Of a DNA stretch of 64,000 bases, positions 10,556 to 23,829 are shown piece by piece. Position numbers and translations under genes: made by a program. Location: NCBI GenBank assembly GCA_963580455.1, contig OY756961.1:16721001-16785000 (forward strand), written 5' to 3'. Each line of letters begins with the position of its first letter. Position 1 is the stretch's first letter. The stretch comes from Euonymus europaeus. Lineage: Eukaryota; Streptophyta; Magnoliopsida; Celastrales; Celastraceae. The notes beneath the pieces were generated by a model that did no database searches, was not told where the DNA came from, and worked only from the letters and a program-made list of their open reading frames with translations.

Positions 10556-12588
10556 TGTGAAATCCCGACCCAAAAATTTAGTTTTGAGTCGAGTTACGGA
10601 TGATTCGTGAAGTACGGCATCATGGAAAAATGGTTTTGAACTTGGTTCGGTAAATCGGTCATAACTTTTAGCACAGATGTCTGTTTCAGGCCCATAATAT
10701 ATCAAATCGAAGCTAAGAACGAGACGGAGCTAAAAATGTAAGGTCACACGCCTATGAGATCGCCTAGGCGGGCGCTTAGACGGTCGCCTAGGCGTGTACA
10801 AAAGTTGAACGGGACAGTGGGTTCAAAATTGGAACTTGAGGTCAATGCGCCTAGGCGCAAATTCTGAACTCCTAGGCGCTCCCCGAGCTGTTAAAAGCCA
10901 GTGCGCGACCAGAACATAATTGTTCTGAAAAATTCTGACTTTTAGTGAGAGAGAGAGCGAGAAACTTAGAGAGAGAAGGAGATTTGTTGAGGTTTTTGCT
11001 TGGTTTTCCATGGGTTCATGAAGCATGTCAAGAATCAAGGTGGAATCAAGGAAGATTTGAAGGTTTGAGGTGAGTTTTCATAGTTTTGGAATTCTAGGGT
11101 TTTTCCTAGATTTGTTTGATTCCTTAATAGATGGAAGGTAAGGCTTAGATATGTTGATTATAGGTTGATTTTGGATGTATATGTAGATTGGTTTGTGATT
11201 TGGAGTAGAGTTGAGCTTGGGTTGAGTTTCAAGGACTTTGGAGAAATTTCTAGAGAGAGAAGGTGAGTAATTTTGAATTTATTGATTTAATTGATGTTTA
11301 TATGAGTTGTTGGTTGTTTATTGGTGTATGAATGGGTTCGGTTTTGCCACATTGTTAGGTTTGGGAAATCGGAACCCTAGGAGCATAATTGTGGATTTTG
11401 TGGCAAATTGCTCAAGAAGAGGTAGGGGATTTCCAACCTTTCTATCTAACATTCGTTATTGTTGCCTAAATAGCGTTTCTATTATTCATTGGTCGCCGTT
11501 GTTTGTGTTTCCTCCTTAATTGCTTCTAAGGGGAAACGAGCCTTGTGTGGATTATTGTTGGTTGTTGAAGATTGCATGACCCGACTTTGTGTTCCGTCAT
11601 TTACGGTCACGTTGTGATTTTCCGTTCATGCATCATGGTAGTTATGTAAAATATATAGGATGTTCATATATACTTATCTATTCGGCATGGCATGTCATGA
11701 TGCATTAGAGTTGCATGGGGGATTCGGGTATGGACTCGGGAACCCTTAAGTTACTTGAAAGCCACATGGAAGGATGGCAAGGTGAAGGTTGTTGTCACCA
11801 AGTTACGTGAACTCCATGTGGGGTAACGCACTAAGGATAGGTTCACGCAACCGGATGATCCTAGGAGTGGTTGGTTGTGGTGAGCTTGCTCCCGAGCAAT
11901 ATTACATTGAGTTGCAATGGTATTGTGGTTGTTATGCTCCGAAAGGGTCGATCCGGGTAAATGTTGATGTGAATTGTTGAGTATACGTTCATGTGGTAGG
12001 AACATATTGATGCATTACTTTCCTTTGGTTCAGCTTATATTGATGTTTACTTCATACCCTACTGAGCTTCTAGCTCACTCCTTTACTTTCTTCCTTCCAC
12101 AGGAGACACTAGTACAGGTACTGGTGCTGCGGATCAGTGAGCAGGTCGTGTCATGGATGGCCCTGGATAGAATAGGGTGCTAGAGATATACTCTATGCAT
12201 TTGGGTGTATGTAGTATATCTATGTTGAGAGAATATAACCATTTGGCACGGTGGTGCTTGTATGTGGATGTAGATGTTGATATATGGTTATATTTGATGT
12301 GTTATAAATCTGTGTGTTGATTTATATGTGATGCCATCAGTTTGTGCATGCTGGTAGTGGATGGCCTGAGGCCTAGGGTCAGGATTGCATGTGGTTGAGG
12401 CCCGAGGCCTATGTTTGCTAGGTTGCTAGTGTGATGTTGTTGTTGCTGCGTTTCTGATGCAGGTGGGCACTCTCCGATATACAGGGAGGTGCCGCCGAAT
12501 TTCCGGTTGATCCCGGATGTTCACACTAGTGACCTAGGAAGGGTGCGGAGAGAACACCCAGTCGCGTCTCCGGAAACGGGGCGTGACA
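10556..12588 (+). mobile_element. solo LTR, Ty3/gypsy-type (Tekay/Del-like), 2033 bp
   Basis: The element starts TGTGAAATCCCGACCC and ends GGGGCGTGACA. It is bounded by TG and CA with a 5-bp TAACC duplication, and it contains no gag or pol motif on either strand, so it is a solo LTR left by LTR-LTR recombination. CTACTGAGCTTCTAGCTCAC near 12059-12078, followed by a CACAGGAGACAC block, resembles plant Tekay/Del LTRs from memory and suggests + orientation. A GA-rich stretch at about 10948-10982 could be leader RNA. Near the left end are four copies of a CCTAGGCG motif. Open frames up to about 89 codons inside it have no recognisable domain; one (12489-12758) runs across the right boundary into satellite and is an artefact. 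Confidence 0.88.
10757..10880. repeat. cluster of CCTAGGCG palindromic motifs in the solo LTR
   Basis: CGCCTAGGCG occurs at 10761-10770 and 10785-10794, the perfect 12-bp palindrome GCGCCTAGGCGC at 10847-10858, and a partial CCTAGGCGC near 10871-10879. The cluster lies in the likely U3 region and is GC-rich in an AT-rich setting. Its function is unknown. Confidence 0.75.
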
Positions 12589-12593
12589 TAACC
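12589..12593. repeat. target site duplication TAACC, right copy
   Basis: TAACC follows the CA end of the solo LTR, and satellite resumes with AGCAAAGCTTGTCG, the expected continuation of the interrupted A1 monomer. Confidence 0.9.
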
Positions 12594-15060
12594 AGCAAAG
12601 CTTGTCGTTCTACACTTTTTATTGGTCATTATGTCAAATGTTACGAGTATTGGTTTCGGAGATTATTTTGTTACGAAAGGACCAACTTTCGTTCCGAAAT
12701 AGGCCAAATCGTCAAAAGCTCGTCTAAGAAGAGAGTTGGGAAATTACAAACCATTTAGGCTGTTCGGTGTATATTTTTTATTGTCATTTTGTGTCAAATT
12801 TTTGGAGTATGGGCTTTTTAGATTGTTTCGTTGAGAAAAGACCAACTTTCCCTCTTAATTGGACCATGGGGTTAAAGCTCATCTTTCGGAAGACCTGAGC
12901 AATTCCGAACCAACAAAGCTTGTCGTTTTATACTTTTCATTGGTATTTTATGTCAAATGTTACGAGTATTAGTTTCTCATCTTGTTTTGGTGCGAAATAG
13001 CCAACTTTCGTTCCGAAGTAGGCCAAATCGTTAAAATCTCCTCTAAGAAGAGAGTTGGGTAATTCCGAATCATCCAGGTTGTTTGCTGTACAATTTTTAT
13101 TGTATTTTTATGTTAAATTTTAGGAGAATAGGCTTCGCAGATCGTTTCGTTGACAAAAAGACTAACTTTCCTGCTTAATTGGACAATAGGGTTAAAGGTT
13201 GTCTTTCGGATGACTTGAGCAATTCCGAACCAACAAAGCTTGTCATTTTATACTTTTTATTGGTATTTTATGTCAAACGTTACGAGTATTAGTTTCGTAG
13301 ATTGTTTTTGTGCGAAAACACCAACTTTCGTTCCGAAGTAGGCCAAATCGTTAAAAGCTCCTTTAAGAAGAGAGTTGGGAAATTACAAACCATCTAGGTT
13401 GTTCGGTGTAGATTTTCTATTGTCATTTTATGTCAAATTTTAGGAGTATGCGCTTCGTAGATTGTTTCGCTGAGAAAAGACCAACTTTCCTTCTTAATTG
13501 GACCATGGGGTTAAAGGTCGTGTTTCGGATGACTTGAGCAATTCCGAACAAACAAAGCTTGTCGTTCTATACTTTTCATTGGTATTTTATGTCAAATGTT
13601 ACGAGTATTAGTTTCGTATAGATTGTTTTTGTTTGAAAAGACAAACTTTCAATCTGAAGTAGGCCAAATCGTTAAAAGCTCCTCTAAGAAGAGAGTTGGG
13701 TAATTCTGAATCATTGAGGTTGTTCAGTGTACAATTTTTATTGTATTTTTATTTTAAATTTTAGCAGAATAGGCTTCACATATCGTTTCGCTGACAAAAA
13801 GACGAACTTTCCTTCTTAATTGGACCATGGGGTTAAAGGTCGTCTTTCGGATGACTTGAGCAATTCCGAACCAACAAAGCTTGTCGTTTTATACTTTTCA
13901 TTGGTATTTTATGTCAAATGTTACGAGTATTAGTTTCGTATAGATTGTTTTTGAGCGAAAAGACCAACTTTGAATCCGAAGTAGGCCAAATTGTTAAAAG
14001 CTCCTCTAAGAAGAGAGTTGGGTAATTCCGAATCATCTAGTTTGTTCGGTGTACAATTTTTATTGTATTTTTATGTTAAATTTCTGGAGAATAGGCTTCG
14101 CATATCGTTTCGCTGACAAAAACACCAACTTTCCTTCCTAATTGGACCATGGGGTTAAAGGTCGTCTTTCAGAGGACTTGAGCAATTCCGAACCAACAAA
14201 GCTGGTCGTTCTATAATTTTCATTGGTATTTTATGTCAAATGTTACGAGTATAAGTTTCGCAGATTGTTTTCGTGCCAAAAGACCAACTTTCGTTCCGTA
14301 GTAGGCCAAATTGTTAAAAGCACCTCTAAGAAGAGAGTTGAGAAATTACAAACCATCTAGGTTGTTCGGTGTATATTTTCTATTGTCATTTTATGTCAAA
14401 TTTTAGGAGTATGGGCTTCGTAGATTGTTTCGTTGAGAAAAGACCAACTTTCCTTCTTAATTGAACCATGGGGTTAAAGGTCGTCTTTCGGATGACTTGA
14501 GACATTCCGAACCAACAAAGCTTGTCGTTATATGCCTTCATTGGTATTTTAAGTAAAATGTTATGAGTATTAGTTTCGCAGATTGTTTTGCTGCGAAAAG
14601 ACCAACTTTCGTTCCGAAGTAGGCCAAATCATTAATAGCTCCTCTAAAAAGAGAGTTGGGAAATTACAAACCATCTAGGTTGTTTGGTGTATATTTTTTA
14701 TTGTCATTTTATGTCAACTTTTAGGAGTATGGGCTTCGTAGATTGTTTCGTTGAGAAAAGACCAAATTTCGGATGGCTTGAGCAACTCCGAACGAACAAA
14801 GCTGGTCGTTATATACTTTTCATTGGTATTTTATGTCTAATGTGACGAGTATTAGATTCGTAGATTGTTTTGGTGCGAAAAGACCAACTTTCCTTCCGAA
14901 GTAGGCCAACTAGTTAAAAGCTCGTCTAGGAAGAGAGTTGGGTAATTCCGAATCATCCAGGTTGTTTGCTGTATAATTTTTATTGTACTTTTATGTCAAA
15001 TTTTAAGAGAATAGGCTTCGTAGATCGTTTCGTTGACAAAAAGACCAACTTTCCTTCTTA
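12594..15060 (+). repeat. satellite array, A2-rich segment
   Basis: Same orientation and register as before the solo LTR. The 12.9-14.8 kb part is dominated by A2 monomers alternating with B monomers, with a chimeric A monomer at about 13183-13220 that joins the A1 marker ACAATAGGG to the A2 dyad. One A2 monomer at about 14766 lacks some 34 bases (GACCAAATTTC joined to GGATGGCTTG). No non-satellite DNA is seen. Confidence 0.9.
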
Positions 15061-17739
15061 ATTGGACAATAGGGTTAAAAGCACATCTTTCGAGAGACTT
15101 GAGCAATTCTTAACCAACAAAGCTTGTCGTTCTACACTTTTATTGGTATATTATGTCAAATGTTATGAGTATTGGTTTTGGAGATTATTTTGGTACCAAA
15201 GGACCAACTTTCGTTCCGAAATAGGCCAAATCGTTAAAAGCTCCTCTAAGAAGAGAGTTGGGAAATTACGAACCATCTAGGTTGTTCGGTGTTTATTTTT
15301 TATTGTCATTTTGTGTCAAATTTTTGGAGTATGGGCTTCGTAGATTGTTTCGTTGAGAAAAGACCAACTTTCCTTCTTAATTGGACCATGGGGTTAAAGG
15401 TCGTCTTTCGGATGACTTGAGCAACTCCGAACGAACAAAGCTGGTCGTTCTATACTTTTCATTGGTATTTTATGTCTAATGTGACGAGTATTAGATTCGT
15501 AGATTGTTTTGGTGCGAAAACACCAACTTTCCTTCCGAAGTAGGCCAACTAGTTAAAAGCTCCTATAAGAAGAGTTGCGTAATTCCGAATCATCCAGGTT
15601 ATTCGCTGTACAATTTTTATTGTATTTTTATGATAAGTTTTAGAAGAATAGGCTTCGCAGATCGTTTCGTTGACAAAAAGACCAACTTTCCTTCTTAATT
15701 GTACAATAGGGTTAAAAGTACCTCTTTCAAGAGACTTGAGCAATTCTTAACCAACAAAGCTTGTCGTTCTACAATTCTTATTGTTATATTATGTCAAATA
15801 TTATGAGTATTGGTTTTGGAGATTATTTTGGTACCAAAGGACCAACTTTCGTTCCGAAATAGGCCAAATCGTTAAAAGCTCCTCTAAGAAGAGAGTTGGG
15901 AAATTACAAACCATATAGGTTGTTCGCTGTATATTTTTTATTGTCATTTTGTGTCAAATTTTTGTAGTATGGGCTTCGTAGATTGTTTCGTTCTGAAAAG
16001 ACCAACTTTCCTTCTTAATTGGACCATGGGGTTAAAGGTCATCTTTCGGATGACTTGAGCAATTCTGAATCAACAAAGCTTGTCGTTCTATGCTTTTCAT
16101 TGGTATTTTATATCAAATGTTACGAGTATAAGTTTCGCAGATTGTTTTGCTGCGAAAAGACCAACTTTCGTTCCGAAGTAGGCCAAATCGTTAAAAGCTC
16201 CTCTAAGAAAAGAGTTGGGAAATTACAAACCATCTAGGTTGTTCGGTGTTTATTTTTTATTGTCATTTTGTGTCAAATTTTTTGAGTATGGGCTTTGTAG
16301 ATTGTTTCGTTGAGAAAAGACCAACTTTCCTTCTTAATTGGACCATGGGGTTAAAGGTCGTCTTTCGGATGACTTGAGCAACTCCGAACCAACAAAGCTT
16401 GTCATTCTATGCTTTTCATTGGTATTTTATATCAAATGTTACGAGTATAAGTTTCGCAGATTGTTTTGCTGCGAAACGACCAACTTTCGTTCCGAAGTAG
16501 GCCAAATCGTTAAAAGCTTCTCTAAGAAGAGAGTTGGAAACTTACAAACCATCTAGGTTGTTCGGTGTATATTTTGTATTATCATTTTATGTCAAATTTT
16601 TGGAGTATGGTCTTCGTAGATTGTTTTGTTGAGAAAAAGACCAACTATCCTTCTTTATTGGACCATGGGGTTAAAGGTCGTCTTTCGGATGGCTTGAGCA
16701 ACTCCGAACCTACAAAGTTGGTCGTTCTATACTTTTCATTGGTATTTTATGTCGAATGTGACGAGTATTAGATTCGTAGATTGTTTTGTTGTGAAAAGAC
16801 CAACTTTCCTTCCGAAGTAGGCCAACTAGTTAAAAGCTCCTCTAGGAAGAGAGTTGGGTAATTCCGAATCATCCAGTTTGTTCGCTGTACAATTTTTATT
16901 ATATTTTTATCTCAAATTTTAGGAGAATACGCTTCGCAGATCGTTTCGTTGACAAAAAGACCAACTTTCCTTCTTAATTGGACAATAGGGTTAAAAGCAC
17001 CTCTTTCGAGAGACTTGAGCAATTCCCAACCAACAAAGCTTCTCGTTCTACACTCTCGTAGAGTGTTTCGTTGAGAAAAGACCAACTTTCCTTCTTAATC
17101 GGACAATGGGGTTATAAAGGTCGTCTTTCGGATGACTTGAGCAATTCCGAACCAACAAAGCCTGTCGTTCTATGCTTTTCATTGGTATTTTATGCCAAAT
17201 GTTACGAGTAATAGTTTCGCAGATTGTTTTGCTGCGAATAGACCAACTTTCGTTCTGAAGTAGGCCAAATAGTTAAAAGCTCCTCTAAGAAGAGAGTTGG
17301 GAAATTACAAAACATCTAGGTTTTTCGGTGTATATTTTCTATTGTCATTTTGTGTCAAATTTTTGGAGTATGGGCTTCGTAGATTGTTTCGTTGAGAAAA
17401 GACCAACTTTTCTTCTTAATTGGACCATGGGGTTAAAGCTCGTCTTTCGGATGACTTGAGCAATTCCGAACCAACAAAGCTTGTCGTTCTATACTTTTCA
17501 TTAATACTTTATGTCAAATGTTACGAGTATTAGTTTCGCAGATTGTTTTGGTGCGAATAGACCAACTTTATATCCGAAGTAGGCCAAAACATTAAAAGCT
17601 CCTCTAAGAAGAGAGTTGGGTAGTTCCGAATCATCCAGGTTGTTCACTGTACAATTTTTATTGTATTTTTATGTTAAATTTTAAGAGATTAGGCTTCGCA
17701 GATCGTTTCGTTGACAAAAAGACCAACTTTCCTTCTTAA
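15061..17739 (+). repeat. satellite macro-repeat P1 (about 2.68 kb)
   Basis: Its start aligns with 17740 (offset 2678-2679), exactly where P1 ends, so P1 and P2 are tandem copies. It contains the deleted monomer at about 17053-17058 (CTACACT joined to CTCGTAGAGTG) that is shared with P2. Monomers follow the general A/B alternation. Confidence 0.75.
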
Positions 17740-19781
17740 TTGGATAATAGGGTTAAAAGCACATCTTTCGAGAGACTTGAGCAATTCTTAACCAACAAAG
17801 CTTGTCATTCTACACTTTTTATTGGTATATTATGTCAAATGTTACAAGTATTTGTTTCGGAGATTTTTTTTGTACGAAAGCACCAACTTTCATTCAGAAA
17901 TAGGCCAAATCGTCAAAAGCTCCTCTAAGAAGAGAGTTGGGAAATTACAAACCATCTAGGTTGTTCGGTGTTTATTTTTTATTGTCATTTTGTGTTGAAT
18001 TTTTGGAGTATGGGCTTCGTAGATTGTTTCGTTGAGAAAAGACCAGCTTTCCTTCTTAATTGGACCATGGGGTTAAAGGTCGTCTTTCGGATGACTTGAG
18101 CAACTCCGAACCAACAAAGCTGGTCATTCTATACTTTTCATTGGTATTTTATGTCGAATGTGACGAGTATTAGATACGTAGATTGTTTTGGTACGAAAAG
18201 ACTAACTTTCCTTCCGAAGTAGGCCAACTAGTTAAAAACTCCTATAAGAAGAGTTGCGCAATTCCGAATCATCCAGGTTATTTGCTATACAATTTTTATT
18301 GTATTTTTATGTTAAGTTTTAGGAGAATAGGCTTCGCAGATCGTTTCGTTGACAAAAAGACCAACTTTCCTTCTTAATTTTACAATAGGGTTAAAAGTAC
18401 CTCTTTCAAGAGACTTGAGCAATTCTTACCCAACAAAGCTTGTCGTTCTACAATTTTTATTGTTATATTATGTCAAATATTATGAGTATTGGTTTTGGAG
18501 ATTATTTTCGTACCAAAGGACCAACTTTCGTTCCGAAATAGGCCAAATCGTTAAAAGCTTCTCTAAGAAGAGAGTTGGAAAATTACAAACCATCTAGGTT
18601 GTTCGGTGTATATTTTGTATTATCATTTTATGTCAAATTTTTGGAGTATGGTCTTCGTAGATTGTTTCGTTGAGAAAAAGACCAACTATCCTTCTTTATT
18701 GGACCATGGGGTCAAAGGTCGTCTTTCGGATGGCTTGAGCAACTCCGAACCAACAAAGCTGGTCGTTCTATACTTTTCATTGGTATTTTATGTCGAATGT
18801 GACGAGTATTAGATTCGTAGATTGTTTTGGTGTGAAAATACCAACCTTCCTTCCGAAGTAGGCCAACTAGTTAAAAGCTCCTCTAGAAAGAGAGTTGGGT
18901 AATTCCGAATCATCCAGGTTGTTCGTTGTACAATTTTTATTATATTTTTATCTCAAATTTTAGGAGAATACGCTTTGCAGATCGTTTCGTTGACAAAAAG
19001 ACCAACTTTTCTTCTTAATTTGACAATAGGGTTAAAAGCTCCTCTTTCGAGGGACTTGAGCAATTCACAACCAACAAAGCTTCTCGTTCTACACTCTCGT
19101 CGAGTGTTTCGTTGAGAAAAGACCAACTTTCCTTCTTAATCGTGCCATGGGGTTATAAAGGTCGTCTTTCGGATGACTTGAGCAATTCCGAACCAACAAA
19201 GCCTGTCGTTCTATGCTTTTCATTGGTATTTTATGCCAAATGTCACGAGTAATAGTTTCGCAGATTGTTTTGCTGCGAATAAACCAACTTTCGTTCCGAA
19301 GTAGGCCAAATAGTTAAAAGCTACTATAAGAAGAGAGTTGGGAAACTACAGACCATCTAGGTTGTTCGGTGCATATTTTCTATTGTCATTTTATGTCAAA
19401 TTTTTGGAGTCTGGGCTTCGTAGATTGTTTCGTTGAGAAAAGACCAACTTTCCTTCTTAATTGGACCATGGTGTTAAAGCTCGTCTTTCGGATGACTTGA
19501 GAAATTCCGAACCAACAAAGCCTGTCGTTCTATACTTTTCATTAGTACTTTATGTCAAATGTTACGAGTATTAGTTTCGCAGATTGTTTTGGTTTGAATA
19601 GACCAACTTTATATCTGAAATAGGCCAAAACGTTAAAAGCTTCTTTAAGAAGAGAGTTGGGTAATTCCGAATCATCCAGGTTGTTCACTGTACAATTTTT
19701 ATTGTATTTTTATGTTAAATTTTAAGAGAATAGGCTTCGCAGATCGTTTCGTTGACAAAATGACCAACTTTCCTTCTTAAT
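17740..19781 (+). repeat. satellite macro-repeat P2 (about 2.04 kb)
   Basis: The first 0.8 kb matches P1 at offset 2679, and from about 18540 it matches at offset 2041. The difference of 638 bp is one higher-order unit missing from P2. The same deleted monomer as in P1 is present at about 19094-19099. Confidence 0.75.
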
Positions 19782-22700
19782 TAGACAATAGGGTTAATAG
19801 CTCCTCTTTCGAGAGACTTGAGCAATTCTCAACCCACAAAGCTTGTCATTCTATAATTTTTATTAGTAGATTATGTCAAATGTTACGAGTATTCGTTTCT
19901 TAGATTATTTTGGTGCCAAAGGACCAACTTTCATTTTGAAGTAGGCCGAATCGTTAAAAGCTCCTCTAAGAAGAGATGGGAAATTACAAACCATCTAGGC
20001 TGTTCGGTGTAAATTTTGTATTGTCATTTTACATCAAATTTTAGGAGTATGGGCTTCGCAGATTGTTTCGTTGAGGAAAGATCAACTTTCCTTCTTAATT
20101 GGACCATGGAGTTAAAGGTCGTCTTTCAGATGACTTGAGCAATTCTGAACCAACAAAGCTTGTCGTTCTATACTTTTCATTGCTATTTTAAGTCAAATGT
20201 TACGAGTATTAGTTTCGTAGATTCTTTTGGTGAGAAAAGACCAACTTTCGTTCCGAAATAGGCAAAAATCGTTAAAAGCTCCTCTAAGAAGAGAGTTGTG
20301 AAATTAGAAACCATCTAGGTTGTTCGGTATATATTTGTTATTGTCATTTTCTGTCAACTTTTAGGAGTATGGGCTTCGTAGATTGTTTCGTTGAGAAAAG
20401 ACCAACTTTCCTTCTTAATTGGACCATGGGGTTAAAGGTCGTCTTTCGGATTACCTGAGCAATTCTGAAACAACAAAACTTGTCGTTCTATACTTTTCAT
20501 TTGTATTTTATGTCGAGTGTTACGAGTATTAGTTTCGTAGATTGTTTTGGTACGAAAAGACCAACTTTCCTTCCGAAGTAGGCGAACTAGTTAAAAGCTC
20601 CTCTAGGAAGAGAGTTGGCTAACTCCGAATCATCCAGGTTGATCGCTGTACAATTTTTATTTTATTTTTATGTCAAATTTTAGGAGAATAGGCTTCGCAG
20701 ATCGTTTTGTTGACAAAAAGACCAACTTTCCTTCTTAATTGAACAATAGTGTTAAATGCACCTCTTTCGAGAGACTTGAGCAATTCTCAACCAACAAAGC
20801 TTGTCGTTCTACACTTTTTATTCATATATTATGTCAAATGTTATGAGTATTGGTTTCGTAGATTATTTTCGTGCCAAAGGACCAACTTTCGTTCCGAAAT
20901 GGGCCAAATTGTTAAAAGCTCCTCTTAGAAGAGAGTTGGGAAATTACAAACCATCTAGGTTGTTTGGTGTATATTTTGTATTGTCATTTTATGTCAAATT
21001 TTAGGAGTATGCGCTTCGTAGATTGTTGCGTTGAGAATAGACCAACTTTCCTTATTAATCGGACCATGGGGTTAAAGGTCGTCCTTCGGATGACTTGAGC
21101 AATTCCGAACAAACAAAGCTTGTCGTTCCAGACTTTTCATTAAAATTTTATGTCAAATGTTACGAGTATTAGTTTCGCAGATTGTTTGAGTGGGAAAAGA
21201 CCTACTTTCTATCCGAAGTAGGCCAAATCGTTAAAAGCTCCTCTAAGAAGAGAGTTTGGTAATTCCGAAGAGTCCAGGTTGTTCGCTGTATAATTTTTAA
21301 TGTATTTTTATGTTAAATTTTAGGAGAATAGGCTTCGCAGATCGTTTCGTTGACAAAAAGACCAACATTGCTTCTTAATTGGACAATAGGGTTAAAAGCT
21401 CCACTTTCGAGAGACTTGAGCATTTCTCAACCAACAAAGCTTGTCGTTCTACACTTTTTATTCATATATTATGTCAAATGTTACGAGTATTGGTTTCGTA
21501 GATTATTTTGGAGCCAAAGGACCAACTTTCGTTCCGAAGTAGGCCAAATTGTTAAAAGCTCTTCTTAGAAGAGAGTTGGGAAATTACAAACCATCTAGGT
21601 TGTTCGGTGTATATTTTTTATTGTCATTTTATGTCAAATTTTAGGAGTATGGGCTTCGTAGATTGTTTCGTTGAGAAAAGACCTACTTTTCTTCTTAATT
21701 GGACCATGGGGTTAAGGCTCGTCTTTCGAATGACTTGGGCAATTTCGAACCAACAAAGCTTGTCGTTTTATAGTTTTCATTGGTACTTTATGTCAAATGT
21801 TACGAGTATTAGTTTCGCAGATTTTTTTTGGTGCGAATAGACCAAATTTATATCCGAAGTAGGCCAAATCGTTAAAAGCTCCTCTAAGAAGAGAGTTGGG
21901 TAATTTCGAATCATCCAGGTTGTTCGCTGTACAATTTTTACTGTATTTTTATGTTAAATTTTAGGAGAATAGGCTTCGCAGATTGTCTCGTTGACAAAAA
22001 GACCAACTTTCCATCTTAATTGGACCATGGGGTTAAAGGTCATCTTTCGGATGACTTGAGCAATTCCGAACCCACAAAGCTTGTCGTTCTATACTTTTCA
22101 TTGGAATTTTATGTCGAATGTTACGAGTTAATTTTTCGCAGATTGTTTTGTTGCGAAAAGACCAACTTTCTATCCGAATTAGGCTAAATCGTTAAAAGCT
22201 CCTCTAAGAAGAGAGTTGCGTAATTCCGAATCATCCAGGTTGTTCGTTGTATAAATTTTTCTTGTATTTGTATTGTAAATTTTAGAAGAATAGGCTTCGC
22301 AGATCGTTTCGTTGACAAAAAGACCAACTTTCCTTCTTAATTGGACCATGGGGTTAAAGGTCATCTTTCGGATGACTTGAGCAATTCCGAACCAACAAAG
22401 CTTGTCGTTCTATACTTTTCATTGCTATTTTATGTCAAATGTTACGAGTATTAGTTTCGTAGATTGTTTTGGTGAGAAAATAACTACTTTCGTTCCGAAA
22501 TAGGTCTAATCGTTAAAAGCTCCTCTAAGAAGAGAGTTGGAAAATTACAAACCCTCTAGGTTGTTCGGTGTATATTTGTTGTTGTCATTTTCAGTCAAAT
22601 TTTTGGAGTATGGGCTTCGTAGATTGTTTCGTTGAGAATAGACCAACGTTTCTTCTTAATCGGACCATGGGGTTAAAGGTCGTCCTTCGGATGACTTGAG

Positions 22701-23829
22701 CAATTCCGAACAAACAAAGCTTGTCGTTCTAGACTTTTCATTAAAATTTTATGTCAAATATTACGAGTATTAGTTTCGCAGATTGTTTGAGTGGGAAAAG
22801 ACCAACTTTCTATCCGAAGTAGGCCAAATCGTTAAAAGCTCCTCTAAGAAGAGAGTTGGGTAATTCCGAATAATCCAGGTTGTTCGCTGTAGAAATTTTA
22901 TTTTATTTTTATGTTAAATTTTAGGAGAATAGGCTTCGCAGATCGTTTCGTTGACAAAAAGACCAACTTTTCTTCTTAATTGGACAATAGGGTTAAAAGC
23001 TCATCTTTCGTGAGACTTGAGCAATTCTCAACCAACAAATCTTGTCGTTCTACACTTTTTATTAATATATTATGTCAAATGTTACGAGTATTGGTTTCGT
23101 AGATTATTTTGGTGCCGAAGGACCAACTTTCGTTCCAAAGTGGGCCAAATTGTTAAAAGCTCCTCTAAGAAGAGAGTTGGGAAATTACAAACCATCTAGG
23201 TTGTTCGGTGTACATTTTGTATTGTCATTTTATGTCAAATTTTAGGAGTATGGGCTTCGTAGATTGTTTCATTGAGAAAAGACCAACTTTCCTTCTTAAT
23301 TGGACCATGGGGTTAAGGGTCGTCTTTCGGATGACTTGAGCAATTCCGAACCAACAAAGCTTGTCGTTCTATACTTTTCATTGGTACTTTATGTCAAATG
23401 TTACGAGTTTTAGTTTCGCAGATTGTTTTGTTGCGAATACACCAACTTTATATCCGAATTAGGCCAAATCGTTAAAAGCTCCTCTAAGAAGAGAGTTGGG
23501 TAATTTCGAATCATCCAGGTTGTTCGCTGTACAATTTTTATTGTATTTTTATGTTAAATTTTAAGAGAATAGGCTTCGCAGATTGTCTCGTTGACAAAAA
23601 GACCAACTTTCCATCTTAGTTGGACCATGGGGTTAAAGGTCGTCCTTCGGATGACTTGAGCAATTCCGAACCCACAAAGCTTGTCGTTCTATACTTTTCG
23701 TTGGAATTGTATGTCGAATGTTACGAGTTAATGTTTCGCAGATTGTTTTATTGCGAAAAGACCAACTTTCTATCCGAAGTAGGCCAAATCGTTAAAAGCT
23801 CCTCTAAGAAGAGAGTTGGGTAATTCCGA
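19782..23829 (+). repeat. satellite array, mixed higher-order segment
   Basis: Continuous direct-orientation monomers with A1 and A2 types mixed and B2 variants such as TATCCGAAGTAGG. Many monomers differ singly, and no large exact block is obvious by eye. No insertion seen. Confidence 0.88.

Noticed and set aside
12489..12758. An 89-codon frame.
   Set aside because: It crosses the solo LTR boundary into satellite, so it is a chance fusion.
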